Assembly: GCA_035222895.1 (NCBI GenBank)
Contig: JAVYIG010000172.1
Location: forward strand, 62,001-126,000
Length of the DNA stretch: 64,000 nt
Direction: 5' to 3'
Origin: Strongylocentrotus droebachiensis
Lineage: Eukaryota > Echinodermata > Echinoidea > Camarodonta > Strongylocentrotidae
Below, piece after piece: positions 37,901-46,328 of this stretch. The notes beneath the pieces are model-generated. The model made no database searches. It saw only the letters and a program-made list of their open reading frames with translations, and had not been told where the DNA came from. Position numbers and translations under genes: made by a program. Positions within the stretch are counted from its first letter, which is position 1, and each line of letters begins with the position of its first letter.

Positions 37901-38003
37901 TCGTTATCCGCTTCTCTGTTTAAACGTTGGTTAATACAAAATCCAGAATTTGTTGTGAACTTACTTGTTCCGATGGCGGTCTTATCGGATAATCAGTTGT
38001 CAT
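10825..38003 (-). CDS. SPATA1: Spermatogenesis-associated protein 1 (SPATA1) orthologue, 14 coding exons
   Basis: Coding exons in transcript order (end..start): 37965-38003, 36185-36291, 35379-35493, 29223-29276, 28361-28535, 27377-27949, 24126-25032, 22873-23632, 22261-22324, 19962-20087, 16875-16931, 13664-13833, 12226-12324, 10825-11010. All introns are GT-AG, every phase joins, and the sum is 3,432 nt: 1,143 aa plus stop. Residues 13-87 (LVDLHVYLLPREVW..., TLIEEELGD..NYVFLRSVGR) are the SPATA1 N-terminal domain, likely ubiquitin-like. Residues 911-1143 (ARDYWKKRYYDEKKKTAP..., MQHELEEIKRKVDKSRMKL) are its coiled-coil C-terminal domain. Vertebrate SPATA1 is about 450 aa (from memory), so residues ~164-910 are a large expansion. 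SPATA1 is a sperm protein reported to bind the ciliary transport protein IFT20; the role here is inferred by orthology. Confidence 0.85.
11048..11427. mobile_element. TTAA-flanked MITE, family A, copy 1 (SPATA1 intron 13)
   Basis: Begins TTAAAGGTATAGACCAGT and ends with its inverse complement at 11427. The flanking or terminal TTAA suggests a piggyBac-type element. Two more copies lie at 34951-35325 and 36450-36847. The shared interior includes 'ggaaaccgcctactaat' and 'atgctagatgatcaacc'. Confidence 0.8.
12441..12765. mobile_element. Harbinger-like MITE (SPATA1 intron 12)
   Basis: About 53-bp terminal inverted repeats with a few mismatches begin CTGGGGGATGTTTCACAAAG at 12441 and close TGAAACAACCCCCAG at 12765. 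The inner part of each repeat is GATCCTAAGT(C/T)GAACTTA. The interior is AT-rich and non-coding. No clear target duplication. Confidence 0.7.
15600..16300. repeat. Tandem array of ~180-240 bp units with (CT)n cores
   Basis: Four copies of a unit made of a (CT)n tract, then CACAAACTTTGCTTAAGTGA, then 'ggcaggcagcaatgacggaa' and 'ggcgtgttaagtttgctctc'. CACAAAC occurs at 15630, 15848, 16086 and 16268. Units 2 and 3 are almost identical; unit 4 is diverged and has a poly-C run (16237-16250) before its CT tract. It lies in SPATA1 intron 11. Confidence 0.85.
17293..17351. repeat. Perfect 29-bp inverted repeat with 1-nt centre (SPATA1 intron 10)
   Basis: The arm beginning AAGTACTTTATTTAATATGG and ending CCTACATG is followed by a single A and then its exact reverse complement. 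No mismatch in 29 bp. It would form a hairpin or cruciform; probably a tiny foldback element or a replication-slippage product. Confidence 0.9.
19962..22324 (-). CDS. SPATA1: SPATA1 exons 9-10
   Basis: Exon 9 (22261-22324) reads IGKIRNSSVTDEEDIYETDP then E; exon 10 (19962-20087) reads ADLLQQLQAARQERVKKERE and ENLIKRAKDLQTKTHERRNR. The second is the beginning of the conserved C-terminal coiled coil: a Q-A-R-xx-R helix followed by L-I-K-x-A-K-x-L-Q-x-K. The intron between them carries three MITEs. Confidence 0.75.
20943..21328. mobile_element. TTAA-flanked MITE, family C (SPATA1 intron 9)
   Basis: Starts TTAAAGGGATCCGGTAAC and ends ACGATCCCTTTAA. The outer 13 bp are inverted repeats and both ends are TTAA. 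The interior has a local inverted repeat ('aaaaccgttcaatgaacggttttc'). Confidence 0.65.
21630..21826. mobile_element. TTAA-flanked MITE, family B, copy 1 (SPATA1 intron 9)
   Basis: TTAAAGCCCCACTGTACTAC to CAGACGGGCTTTAA, 197 bp. The second copy in TTC33 intron 3 (49748-49941) is about 85-90% identical by eye throughout, including 'gcctagccaaactagtacag'-like sequence near the end. Confidence 0.8.
21938..22193. mobile_element. Foldback MITE with ATAT target duplication (SPATA1 intron 9)
   Basis: Terminal inverted repeats of 30 bp with a single mismatch (CGAGGGTTCAGTGACACAAA.../...CACTGATCCCTCG), flanked on both sides by ATAT. The interior repeats 'cttaactcc' words. It lies about 70 bp from the exon 9 donor. 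Confidence 0.75.
22452..22497. repeat. 22-bp direct duplication
   Basis: AAGTTGTAGAGCACATACAA plus GT is repeated twice head to tail in SPATA1 intron 8. Confidence 0.85.
22873..23632 (-). CDS. SPATA1: SPATA1 exon 8: Glu/Arg-rich single alpha-helix or coiled coil
   Basis: 760 nt exon, about 253 residues. Residues 40-150 of the exon are almost only E, R, Q and K in patterns such as REEERREVERQREEERREHD, typical of a stable single alpha-helix (ER/K helix) or long coiled coil. The last third is mixed and ends HLTPEVHRKAK before GTAAGC. The opposite strand has a Ser/Leu open frame that is only a shadow of the repeat. Confidence 0.75.
24126..25032 (-). CDS. SPATA1: SPATA1 exon 7: low-complexity Asn/His/Pro/Gln exon
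   Basis: 907 nt exon coding about 302 residues of low complexity: Pro- and Asn-rich N half, a run of six His (LHHHHHHLH), a run of nine Gln, and an acidic end DDDDPDYER. The glutamines come from a CTG/CAG trinucleotide run, so the length probably varies between individuals. Predicted disordered. Its donor AG|GTAGAA joins the split Arg codon of exon 8. Confidence 0.7.
24243..24269. repeat. CTG/CAG trinucleotide run in SPATA1 exon 7
   Basis: About nine CTG units on the plus strand, read as consecutive Gln codons on the coding (minus) strand. In frame, so length changes would only alter polyglutamine length. Confidence 0.9.
26519..26684. repeat. 166-bp two-tier hairpin (SPATA1 intron 6)
   Basis: Outer arms of 31 bp are perfect complements (GCAGGGCTCCCACTTAGCCG... 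and inverse ending GGGAGCCCTGC). Inner arms of 37 bp have one mismatch and meet at the centre CTTGATATCAAG with no loop. About 28 extra nt (ctagttgtggcgagctggcg...) sit only in the left arm. A transcript of either strand would form a long hairpin. Likely a foldback MITE; no target duplication found. Confidence 0.9.
27377..27949 (-). CDS. SPATA1: SPATA1 exon 6: long Lys/Arg-rich exon
   Basis: 573 nt, one open frame of 191 residues with no stop, bounded by CAG acceptor at 27950-27952 and donor GTATTT. It is rich in Lys, Arg, Gln and Ala (for example KTKIAKTKEKKLARGDKATS and RLRQAQAAWSKEAKRSKISE). Predicted to be a charged helical or disordered segment. It has no counterpart that I recognise in vertebrate SPATA1. 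The clean open frame with matching phases on both sides argues that it is real exon, not intron. Confidence 0.7.
28262..28352. repeat. Imperfect (ATCA)n run beside SPATA1 exon 5
   Basis: Repeated TCAATCAATCA and TCATCAATC words ending within 10 bp of the exon 5 donor on the minus strand. Confidence 0.75.
28361..29276 (-). CDS. SPATA1: SPATA1 exons 4-5
   Basis: Exon 4 (29223-29276, 54 nt) reads IKPRQELELKCKAFLPPT, which continues the conserved domain ('K-x-R-Q-E-x-E-L-K...FxPP'). Exon 5 (28361-28535) reads AWAPEIVVLEASRDSMSVPM then a proline-rich stretch ending MAPSSD. PEI-(Y/V)-(L/V)-L-P/E-type sequence closes the N-terminal domain in relatives; after that the sequence becomes disordered. 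Confidence 0.75.
33961..34131. repeat. Purine tract (GAA/GGA)n
   Basis: About 170 bp with nearly only A and G on the plus strand, built from GAAGAAGGAGAAG words and ending in poly-A. It lies in SPATA1 intron 3. Open frames through it are artefacts. Confidence 0.85.
34951..35325. mobile_element. TTAA-flanked MITE, family A, copy 2 (SPATA1 intron 3)
   Basis: TTAAAGGTAAAGACCAGTAT to ACTGGTCTTTACCTTTAA, same orientation and interior as copy 1. It ends 54 bp from the donor side of exon 3. Confidence 0.8.
35379..36291 (-). CDS. SPATA1: SPATA1 exons 2-3: conserved N-terminal domain
   Basis: Exon 2 (36185-36291) encodes LVDLHVYLLPREVWNEKYGS and ARSAGFV; exon 3 (35379-35493) encodes VWPDLTVCGLRTLIEEELGD and LPQNYVFLRSVGRCMTQ. 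The pattern of alternating hydrophobics, a helix with TLIEEEL and a closing NYVFLRSVGR strand is the best-conserved part of the protein and the basis for naming it. The arginine codon is split across the intron (AG|G). A TTAA-flanked MITE ends only 54 bp past the exon 3 donor. Confidence 0.8.
36450..36847. mobile_element. TTAA-flanked MITE, family A, copy 3, inverted (SPATA1 intron 1)
   Basis: TTAAAGATAAAGACCAGTTA to CTGGTCTTTACCTTTAA. The interior is the reverse complement of copies 1 and 2. It contains an insert-like patch 'cgcacacgtgtgcgacacgtgc' absent from the others. Confidence 0.8.
37965..38003 (-). CDS. SPATA1: SPATA1 coding exon 1 with start codon
   Basis: Reads MTTDYPIRPPSEQ and ends CAA|GTAAGT in phase 0, joining to LVDLHVYLLP of exon 2. 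A short basic/proline N terminus before the L-V-x-L-H-V strand is what vertebrate SPATA1 has. The ATG is the only one upstream of exon 2 that reads into it in phase with a good donor. Confidence 0.75.
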
Positions 38004-38185
38004 CTTACTTTAATTCCTCAAGTCACATTCCAGTCACATTTAGCCTTATTATGTAGAGAAATCCATGCGAGAGTAAAGACCTAAATCTATTAGCATTTCA
38101 CGAGAAACGTGGAAGATGAAGAATCACTCTCGAAAAAGTACCATTCGATCCATCAATGACGAGCGTCCAGTTTCTATGGGCTTTT

Positions 38186-38195
38186 GTCACGTGAC
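38186..38195. promoter_or_regulatory. GTCACGTGAC palindrome upstream of SPATA1
   Basis: A perfect palindrome with an E-box core (CACGTG) 183 bp upstream of the SPATA1 start codon. This is a classical USF/Myc-family site; position fits a proximal promoter, but function is inference only. Confidence 0.35.
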
Positions 38196-38310
38196 TCTCA
38201 TATCGCTCAGATCATAATCTCGTGCATTTTAATTGACGACTATAGTGACAGGTGTCCCGTGTTTCGAATTATTTCTACGACTGATATTAGATTTGATTGA
38301 GTTTGATTTG

Positions 38311-38786
38311 ATATTCAGGGGCGGATCTAGCTTTTTGCTAAGGGGGGGGTTTGACCAAAATAATGACGATGCGGAGCATCGTCCACGAGCCGCGAAGCGG
38401 CGAGCCGATTTTTTTGGGGGTGTTTATTTTGAACCCCGTAAGTGATGTTTTCCTGGCATCTATTAACACAATGGAGACCATAAAAAGCAGTGCATGATAA
38501 CGTCTTTTTAAATCAAGTAACAGTTTAATACACAGTTATATCCAGAGTTATCATGTGTTTGGTTAAGTTACCAGATGAGTTGAATATCTTCTCACAATAT
38601 TTGCACTTGAAAGGGTTTCTCTCCAGCGTGCGTTCTTTTTTCTTTCTTTTTTTCTTTCTTTTTTTCTTTTTTTTTTTCTTTTTTTTTTTCTTTTTTTTTC
38701 CCTTTTTTTTTTTCTTTTTTTTCTGGGCCGCCCAAGGGGGGGGTTTAAACCCCCTAAACCCCCCCCGTAGATCCGCGCCTGATATT
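38311..38786. mobile_element. hAT-like MITE with ATATT flanks
   Basis: Ends CAGGGGCGGATCTAGC and (inverted) CAGGCGCGGATCTACG: a 15-16 bp terminal repeat with few mismatches. The ends are flanked by ATATT on both sides. G-runs (38342-38350, 38735-38742) and a T/C tract (38636-38727) fill the inside. Confidence 0.65.
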
Positions 38787-39547
38787 ATTTAAGTCGATTT
38801 GGCCCTGCATGGTCATAAAAGAAGGAAATATAAAGCTATGTCTCTCTAGCTTGTTATATAATTGTATTGCTTTGACCAATTATGCTTCGTCTAATCTGCT
38901 TGCTTATTCCAATTATCTTATTAATACTTTAAAAAAAAATTCATATAACATATGGATAGCTATATGTACTTTTCATCAGAAAAAAATATTTGTTATAATT
39001 TCAGCTTATAAGAGGATGATAAATACTGACTTTGTGCGCCAAAACTATTATCGCGATGGAGAAACTACATTTTCTGTTTCGGTTGCGTCGGTAGATTCAG
39101 GTTTAACTGTACTTCACCAACGTGTCTCACCTCCCTTGTGATATACGATACAACTATCCACAGCATGCACATGTCTCGTAGAAATTTAAAAGTCTATGGA
39201 TGAAGCTGGTAAATAAAATCATATCAAGAATTAATAAAAGACAAAAACAAATATTTAAAAATACTGATGATGTGCCTAGAAATGACTGAGCCTGATTTGG
39301 GTGGGGGGGGGGGCAGGGGCGTCGCTATACCCTTTTCAGTGGGGGGGGGGGGGGGGTGTAGAGGCCAACCGATTACCGACAAAAGTAGCCACCAATTACC
39401 GACAAAATTGAATGTCCCAATATCTACAAATGTAGCTCTATAAACCCGGGGCCGAAGGCTTAATTGTTTTTTCTATGAACTATCTATGCATATGCGCAAA
39501 TGGTCATTTTCCTCAACGACATAAATAAACGTATTAAATCGCCTACT

Positions 39548-39679
39548 TAGTCAGCCAGGCGCGTACGCAGGGGGGGGGGGGGGGGGGGTAACCCCCCCCC
39601 CCCCTTGAGTTTTTTTTATGTGTATGTTTTTTTGGGGAACCCCCCTTGAAAAAATCCTGCGTACGCCATTGTAGTCAGC
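39548..39679. mobile_element. 116-bp hAT-like foldback element with 8-bp target duplication
   Basis: TAGTCAGC is present at 39548-39555 and 39672-39679. Between them the element begins CAGGCGCGTACGCAGG and ends CCTGCGTACGCCATTG. An 8-bp duplication is the hAT signature. The interior is almost only G- and C-runs plus a T-rich centre. Confidence 0.85.
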
Positions 39680-39694
39680 ATCATAGTTATATTT

Positions 39695-40776
39695 CAGGCG
39701 CGTAGCTAGAATCTTATTTTAGGGAGGGGCGATAGTGGGCAAGCGAATCACTTAAAGGGGGTGGTTGAAGGCCTCCCGCGCGAATCGCGGAAGCTTAGAC
39801 TTTTCATTAAATTATTAGGAAAAGAAGACGATTTGTTGTACCGTTCTCGACTCTTAATCCTTGTCTGAATTCAATTTCCCAATTCCGCGCGAAGCGCGGG
39901 AGCTTAGACGTTTCATTCGATTCTTAAAGAAAGAAGACGATTCGTTATAACGTTCTCGACTCTTAATCCTTGTCTGAATACAGTTCCCCCCCCCCTCCCG
40001 TGCGAAGCGCGGAAGCTTTGACGTTTCATCAAATTATTAACGATTTGTTGTACCGTTGACTCTTAATCCTTGTTTGAATTCAGTTCCCCCCCCCCTTCCA
40101 GCGCAAAGCGCGAAAGTCTAGACGTTTCCTTAATTATTAGAGTAAGATGACGATTCGTTGTACCGTTCTCGACTCTTAATAAGCCCTAATAATATTGTCT
40201 GAAATCCCCCTCTCACGCAAAGCGCGGAAGCTTTGCAGTTTATTATTAGAGAAAGCAGACGATTCGTTTTATTTTTCTCGACTATTAATCATTCTCTGAA
40301 TTCACTTCCCCCCTCCCGAGCAAAGCGCGGAAGCTTTAACGTTTCCTTAAATTTCTTAGAGAAAGCAGACGATTCGTTTTACTGTTCTCGACTCTTTATC
40401 CTTGTTTGAATTCAGTCCCCCCCCCCTCCCTCCTTCAGCGCAAAGCGCGAAAGCCTTGACGTTTCCTTAATTATTAGAGTAAGAAGACGATTCGTTGTAC
40501 CGTTCTCGACTCTTAATAAGGACTAATTGTTTGAAATCCCCCTCTTGCGCGAAGCGCGGAAGCTTTGACGATTCCTTAAATATTAGAGAAAGCAGACGCT
40601 TCGTTTTACTGTTCTCGACTCTTGATCCTTGTCTGAATTTCAAAAATGTTTTTTGTCTGCTCCTTTTTCTTCCTACGTCCTCTTCCTTTTCTCTCCTCTC
40701 TTTTTTTGGCCAGCGTTTTTTTTTTTTTTTTTTGCGGGGGGGGGGGGCGCCCCACCGCCCCCTGGCTACGCGCCTG
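39695..40776. mobile_element. Non-autonomous element carrying a minisatellite
   Basis: Opens CAGGCGCGTAGCTAG and closes CTGGCTACGCGCCTG, inverted repeats related to the 39.55 kb element. No target duplication found. Most of its length is a ~110 bp tandem repeat; the last 110 bp are T-, G- and C-runs. Confidence 0.55.
39775..40650. repeat. Eight-copy ~110 bp minisatellite
   Basis: Units start near 39777, 39886, 39997, 40100, 40213, 40317, 40437 and 40547 with a GCGCGAAGCGCGGAAGCTT word. Then follow GACGTTTC, AGAAGACGATTCGTTGTACC and GTTCTCGACTCTTAATCCTT and a C-run. A lone related unit at about 43857-43932 lacks the GCGC head. Confidence 0.85.
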
Positions 40777-40997
40777 CGGTCACATGAAAATATTTTGATA
40801 CCTTGTCCGCCCCCGGAAACTCAGGGGTTTAAGGCAATAAATTACGGTCAGATAAGCATTCAGGGGCCTGCCATACTGCCCCTGGTGGGGTTGGGGGTGC
40901 GGAGCTCCCGGAAGCTCAGGGGTTTTAGGCATTAAATTACCGTCAGATTAGGATCCAGGTGTCCGCCTTAGGGCCCTAGGCGGGGCCCAGGGACCTT

Positions 40998-41550
40998 TTG
41001 AAAATTAATGACGTCGTAAAAAACTCTAGATTTATGTCTTTGACAGAAATTGAAGAAAGATTTGAGAAAAAACATGCTTCTTTGTTTCAAGAATATTACA
41101 TCATAGTAAATGCGATTCCCAAAGTTTGGGAGACAGAATATGTTAAGACAGGTGATGCGACACAGGAAGAAAATGAAGGTTTAATGAAAAATGTTTTAAT
41201 GAATGTTAACACTAAACGAAAGTCGAAGTTTTTTTTTACTCTATATACGTTGTCTATTCATTATTGTTAGACCTCCAATCGAAGAGAAATGGGAAGAAAT
41301 GTTAAATAGTACAGAACGAGTCAACTGGAAAGTCATATGGTCATTTAATTTACAAGCTATGGAAGAAAACAAAATATCAGAATTCAATTTTAAGTTATTA
41401 CACAACTTATTACCAAATCGGTATAATTTATTCAAATGGAAATTGTGTAACAATCCCTTATGTTTATATAATGATCAATTACACGACAATCTTCATTTAT
41501 TTGTAAAATGCAAACACACAAGATTGTTTTGGTTTCGTTTTAATTGAAGG
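40998..41550 (+). pseudogene. LINE ORF2 C-terminal fragment
   Basis: Two frames read EIEERFEKKHASLFQEYYII and, after a break near 41265, PPIEEKWEEMLNSTERVNWK then FKLLHNLLPNRYNLFKWKLC and LHLFVKCKHTRLFWFRFN. This is the C-terminal zinc-binding region (zf-RVT type) of L1/Tx1-like LINEs; it resembles the end of the LINE at 58.2-58.4 kb. One zinc Cys is replaced (CLYN). Roughly 300 bp of AT-rich 3' sequence follows. Confidence 0.7.
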
Positions 41551-44325
41551 TTATAACTTGAAAAACAACATATTTAAAAGCTTAAATTTACTTATCATAT
41601 ATGCAAAATACGCAGTTTATTTAACATTTATGCAAGCAGAAAATCGCAAACTTATGTTTCATGAAGTCTATATTCTTTGTATTTTCAAAAGATTAATCCT
41701 CAACCGATTAAAGATCGAAAAGTAATGTAAAACAAAAAAGCTATGCATTTTTTAAAACACTGTTATTCAAGAAAACGAAACATGTTTTATTTGAACTATG
41801 TTAAGATGATACGATGTTATTTCAATTGATTGTGTATGTTTGTTTGATTTGTTCAAAAGCATATATTTATCAATAAATTCATTTTACCAAAACAAAATGG
41901 AGTGGAGTTGGTGCACATTGTGCGTGACTGAAGCCGATCAGCGGGGTGATAATAATACATGTATGATGTATCTGTAAAGGATTTAGAGACGATATTTCGC
42001 AATAATGAATCACATGCATCCAGATTATTATTATACATGAAATCAGATGCACATTTACTCTATCATTGAATGTTCATCTTAATCAGCATTATTATTTCAA
42101 ACAAAATAAACGACTGCGCTGCTAACGTGGCAATCTATAATTCCATAAATTTCATAAATTCATTTCAATGCATGTACGCAAACTATTTTTCTCAGTAACG
42201 TTGTAAATTTATTCTTCCTCGATGAATTCTAACATAATTTATGTGGGATGAATATAAAACCAGGAAATCTCGAAATGGATGGATCTACCGCACGAGTATA
42301 TACTACCAGGCGATTTATCGTACCCGGTGGTACAGTGAAACCCAATCCTTTATGGCTGGTAATGGTATACAATAGTTTAATGGCGCTTGGAGTTTTCTTT
42401 GTTCAAAGGGCATATTGAAAACTTGTGTTATATTTATTGATGATTGTTGATCTATAATAAATTATAGGCAATCTAATTTAAGAGATGTCACTTTGTTAAT
42501 GTAAGTACCCAATTAAATAGACTATTGATTTAAGCAAGTCTTTCTTTTTATATCCATATAAGCATCCATATTTTGTACTTGGAAGTGGTGGCGTATGAAG
42601 GGTCCAGTTGTTGAGGAGTGACGGGGGGGGGGGGGCAGCCTTAACAGGTAAAAGTGGAAGAAATGTGAAAGAAGGAAAGCTTCGTGTGATGGGATGGAGT
42701 CTTTTTGCATGAGATTTTACATGCTTTATATAATCATCATTTTTACGTCACATATTGTATTTGATCTCCAATCAATGTCTCTGTTAACTCATCTGTTATA
42801 ATAATCATTTACGCTTATTGATACAGGTTTTCAAGTAAAGCGTTAATTAATATAATGCAAATCTACTGATGCAATAAAACTGAACGACTCAACAATAACC
42901 ATTGTAATAAAAGGGAATTCATTAAATAAATACATTAAACAGAGTTCGGTACACCACTAAAAACCATCTGCATGTTGTATGTACAGGGTGAAAACAGCAG
43001 CTGGTAAATAAACTAATGAATATCCAAAGTTATAAATATCTTACTCCATAAGGAGGTCAATGACCTCCTTTTTCTGTGATCTGAAAAGATACAGGTACTT
43101 TCAATAAACACATGTGATATATCCTGGTCAAGGTTGTTTTAAAACATTCAAGCATTTTGCACTCTGTGCTCCATCAATGTTTGCTGTATATGCAAATACT
43201 TTTATATTTTTATATATATATATTTTTTCAATTTGACTTTATAATTCTATATAAGTCCTCCGTATGTATCGTATACAAATCACCATTAGCAATTACGTGG
43301 TATAGAAATTTAAATGTTTTATAAGTGAATGGTTTGTCGTGAACTAGTCAAAGGCAAGTATATAACTTCATTTGATGCATTTCTTTTGTGTCTACACTAA
43401 ATTACCTGAACCTTAATGTATCAATATGTTGTAAATGAAGATTGAAAAATGTGAAATATGAGCAATAAAATGAAATTGAAAAGAAAAAAAAGAAAAAACA
43501 AATCGGAACTGTTCTCCCCTTCTTTTCACCCTTTTCTTTTCTTTCTTCTTTGTCTTCTTTCTTTCCCCTCCTCTCCTCTTTCCCTTCTTTTCATTCTCTC
43601 TCTCTCTCTCTCTCTTTTTTTGCGGGGGCCGGGGGGGGGGGGGGGCAAGGCCCGCTCGCCCCCCCCCCTGGATCCCCGCCTGGGTTTATTTTACTAACTG
43701 ATAGTTTAAAGATATGGAAAAGGTTCTTGTATTTTATATTTAGCAAAGCAATCTCACATACAAAATCACTACCAAGTGTCGTCTGATCCGCCGATTGCCG
43801 TCTGCTATAATATACGCGAACTAGCTACTTTTGTGCTGGCGAAAATGAGACAACCTGAGCAATATGTTAAACTATTAGAGATAGAAGACGATTCGTTGCA
43901 CTGTTCTCGACTCTTAATCCTTATCTGGATTCGGAAATCACCTCTCAATTAAAAAGAGGATCACAGGGGACCAATGGTCACCGATTAAGCATTGTTTTCT
44001 AGAAGTAGAGGGAGCAAGTAGGTACAAGTAGGACAGTGTGGATTAGGTTTTTTGCTTACAACAGAAAAACAAAATGATATGCATTCTTGAGTCTTTTATC
44101 AATATTTGTCTTCAAACACATCCTCTTTCACATTAATTTTGGCGAATTTGGGGCTCCCAACACTATTCCATCGGGTGCCGGATTTTGGAAACAATAATAT
44201 CGCAGGGGTCGAAACAACAAGCATACCCAGACAGACTTAGAGAACTACATCTTCCTACGTTGGCTTACAGAAGACAAAGAGCAGACCAGATACAGATATT
44301 CAAAATCCTGAGATATTAAGTTTGA
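41551..44325. other. Intergenic stretch with simple repeats
   Basis: No exon recognised. It contains a short palindrome TAAGGAGGTCAATGACCTCC at 43050-43070, C/T- and G/C-run tracts at 43500-43690 that look like the end of a CAGG...-type foldback element (ATCCCCGCCTG), and the lone minisatellite unit near 43.9 kb. Confidence 0.45.
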
Positions 44326-44329
44326 ACCA

Positions 44330-45283
44330 TACACTGTAAACAAATAATAGTCGAAATAACTCAATAAAATTGAGGAAAAGAATTGCCTTATTTTTATTAA
44401 GTAAATATTACCTACGGCATCTTAAGTATAATTTACTTATTTTGCTGAATAAATTTTTACTCAGTTAAATCGAGTTACATTAACGTAAATAATTTAAGTA
44501 TTGTAATCATTTTAGATAATAAAAAAAAAGCTATGATAGGATTACATATTGCACGATTTGGTACCCATCTAATCTAACAAGTAACATCCACTAATCATTC
44601 ACTACTTCTATTTAAGATTAATCACTAATCACTTACACTACTTCTATTTAAGATTTAACCGTATATATATATCTACCACCATCACAAACTATTACATACG
44701 CTTCAATTCGACACATATTGAAAGGCTCCAAATTTTATATATACTTGATCGTAGCATCTTAAAAGGAAAATTGGTTGACAATTTCCTGAAATATCAAGTT
44801 TTGATTTGTTTTGAACTGGGTAACAATTAAAAATTGTCTTGTCTTTGCTTAGCCATGTTAAATGAATTAGTAAATGTTTTAAAGTCCTTAAATTTTCATT
44901 CAACCAAAAAAAGAATTGTTTTATTTAAAAAAGAGTTTAATTTGGTCTTAATGAATATTCATAAATTATGTAAATATTTCTATTACGCACTGCATCGGTC
45001 CTTACTTTAAAAAGATAAGAATAATCAACATAAATTGTTTGAGTAATACGTATAATTTCTGATTTTGAGTTAAAATTACTAAATTAATACAAGCCGAAAT
45101 TACTTAAAGTTCTTATGTATTTGATTTTACTTAAATATTCCACGTATGTTCTACTAAATTGAAAGTTTGAGTTAGCAAGACTTAAATTTAGTGCGTAAGT
45201 GGCAAAACTAATGTTTACAAGTAAATTCTACATGGAAAAAATACGTAAAAATTACCAATGAACAAATTATTTTTTACAGTGTA
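44330..45283. mobile_element. TA-flanked MITE with CACTGTAAA ends
   Basis: TA precedes CACTGTAAACAAATAAT and follows ATTATTTTTTACAGTG. Only the outer 9-16 bp match as inverted repeats, and the 950-bp interior is AT-rich without coding sequence. A TA duplication and CACTGTAAA end fit a Tc1/mariner-like or similar element. Confidence 0.5.
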
Positions 45284-46081
45284 CTTGAGACGGGATGCAA
45301 CAGTAAAGAGGGACAAATAAGCGAAGCTTCCAGTCTCTACACCCAGCAAGTATACCAAGTAAGTATAGCACCTGCCCTAAGTTCCGTGGAGGATGTTGAC
45401 AGTCTTTGAAGATTAAAATATTATGTAGATATGATTAGGTGCTAATTGGGCCACCTTTGTAAATTCAAATTAAATTTCTAAAACTTCCAGTTGACTCTAA
45501 TTAAGGAGATCATTTTGTCTTCATGAATATCCTAGCCTCCGCACTAAATTACATCAAGAGATGGCGCTATACTAAAAGAGTAAATTTAATCACTTTGAGG
45601 TTTTTCTCAAATAATATTGTCCTTCATGAAGCTTCAGCTGAATTCGTAAGTAGATCTATAGCTGTCGTCTTGTCTAGTGTATTTCATTATTTTGCCAATA
45701 AAACATGCGAAGTACGTTTGAATTGATAAGAGGAGAATTTAAGTGATGAATCATGCTAATTTAACCCTGTTAAAAGTAAAATTGTGAGTGGAAAAGTTCC
45801 TTCGTACGGTAGGCCTACCCTTCTGCGGGGCTAGCCGTTAACCGGAACGGCCCGCTGAGACTCGGCAGAGTTGCGGTGGCTGATACTGATAGGGCTAGGG
45901 GGCTAAGCGCTGCTCAGCTCAGGCCAGGGTCAACTCAGACAATTTATTTATGTTTCATCAATAAACTCGATTTTTGATCTTAAAATTGATTTGAAGATCG
46001 ATTTTATAGATAGATGAAATATCCCTGAATATTGGCTATTTAGACTTAGAATCAGATCTACGATCTAGGGTAGTAGGGATC

Positions 46082-46328
46082 CGGGCTAACCTAACTCTGT
46101 CTCTGGGACAAATCGCCCCGCTGCAAATACAGGGCCCAGTTGTCCCAGCATACCCTAACGTTAACCCTACCTAACCCCAAACCCTAAACCTAACCCCAAA
46201 TCCTTACCCTAACCCTAAACTAATTCTAAATTACGGGCCTAAAAAAATTCATAAAAATTTCAATCATGCCGGGACATTCCGGCCCCGTATTCGCATGGCC
46301 CAGTTGTCCCCGGGTCCTAGTTAGCCCG
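46082..46328. mobile_element. Foldback element containing telomere-like repeats
   Basis: CGGGCTAACCTAACT near 46082 is mirrored by CTAGTTAGCCCG at 46328. Further in, 'gggcccagttgtcccagcat' pairs with 'atgccgggac' and 'ggcccagttgtccc' words. The centre is the CCCTAA-like block. Similar C-rich CCTAACCC words occur at 48528-48590. Confidence 0.5.
46151..46225. repeat. Degenerate telomere-like (CCCTAA)n block
   Basis: About 75 bp of CCCTAAC, CCTAACCCCAAA and CCCTAAACC words. It lies within a foldback element, so it is more likely transposon sequence than a relic telomere. Confidence 0.7.

Noticed and set aside
38553-38792. Phe-rich 79-codon frame
   Set aside because: Produced by a T/C homopolymer tract within a hAT-like MITE.
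46151-46225. Relic telomere or chromosome fusion point
   Set aside because: The block is short, degenerate and enclosed by inverted repeats of a foldback element, which explains it better.
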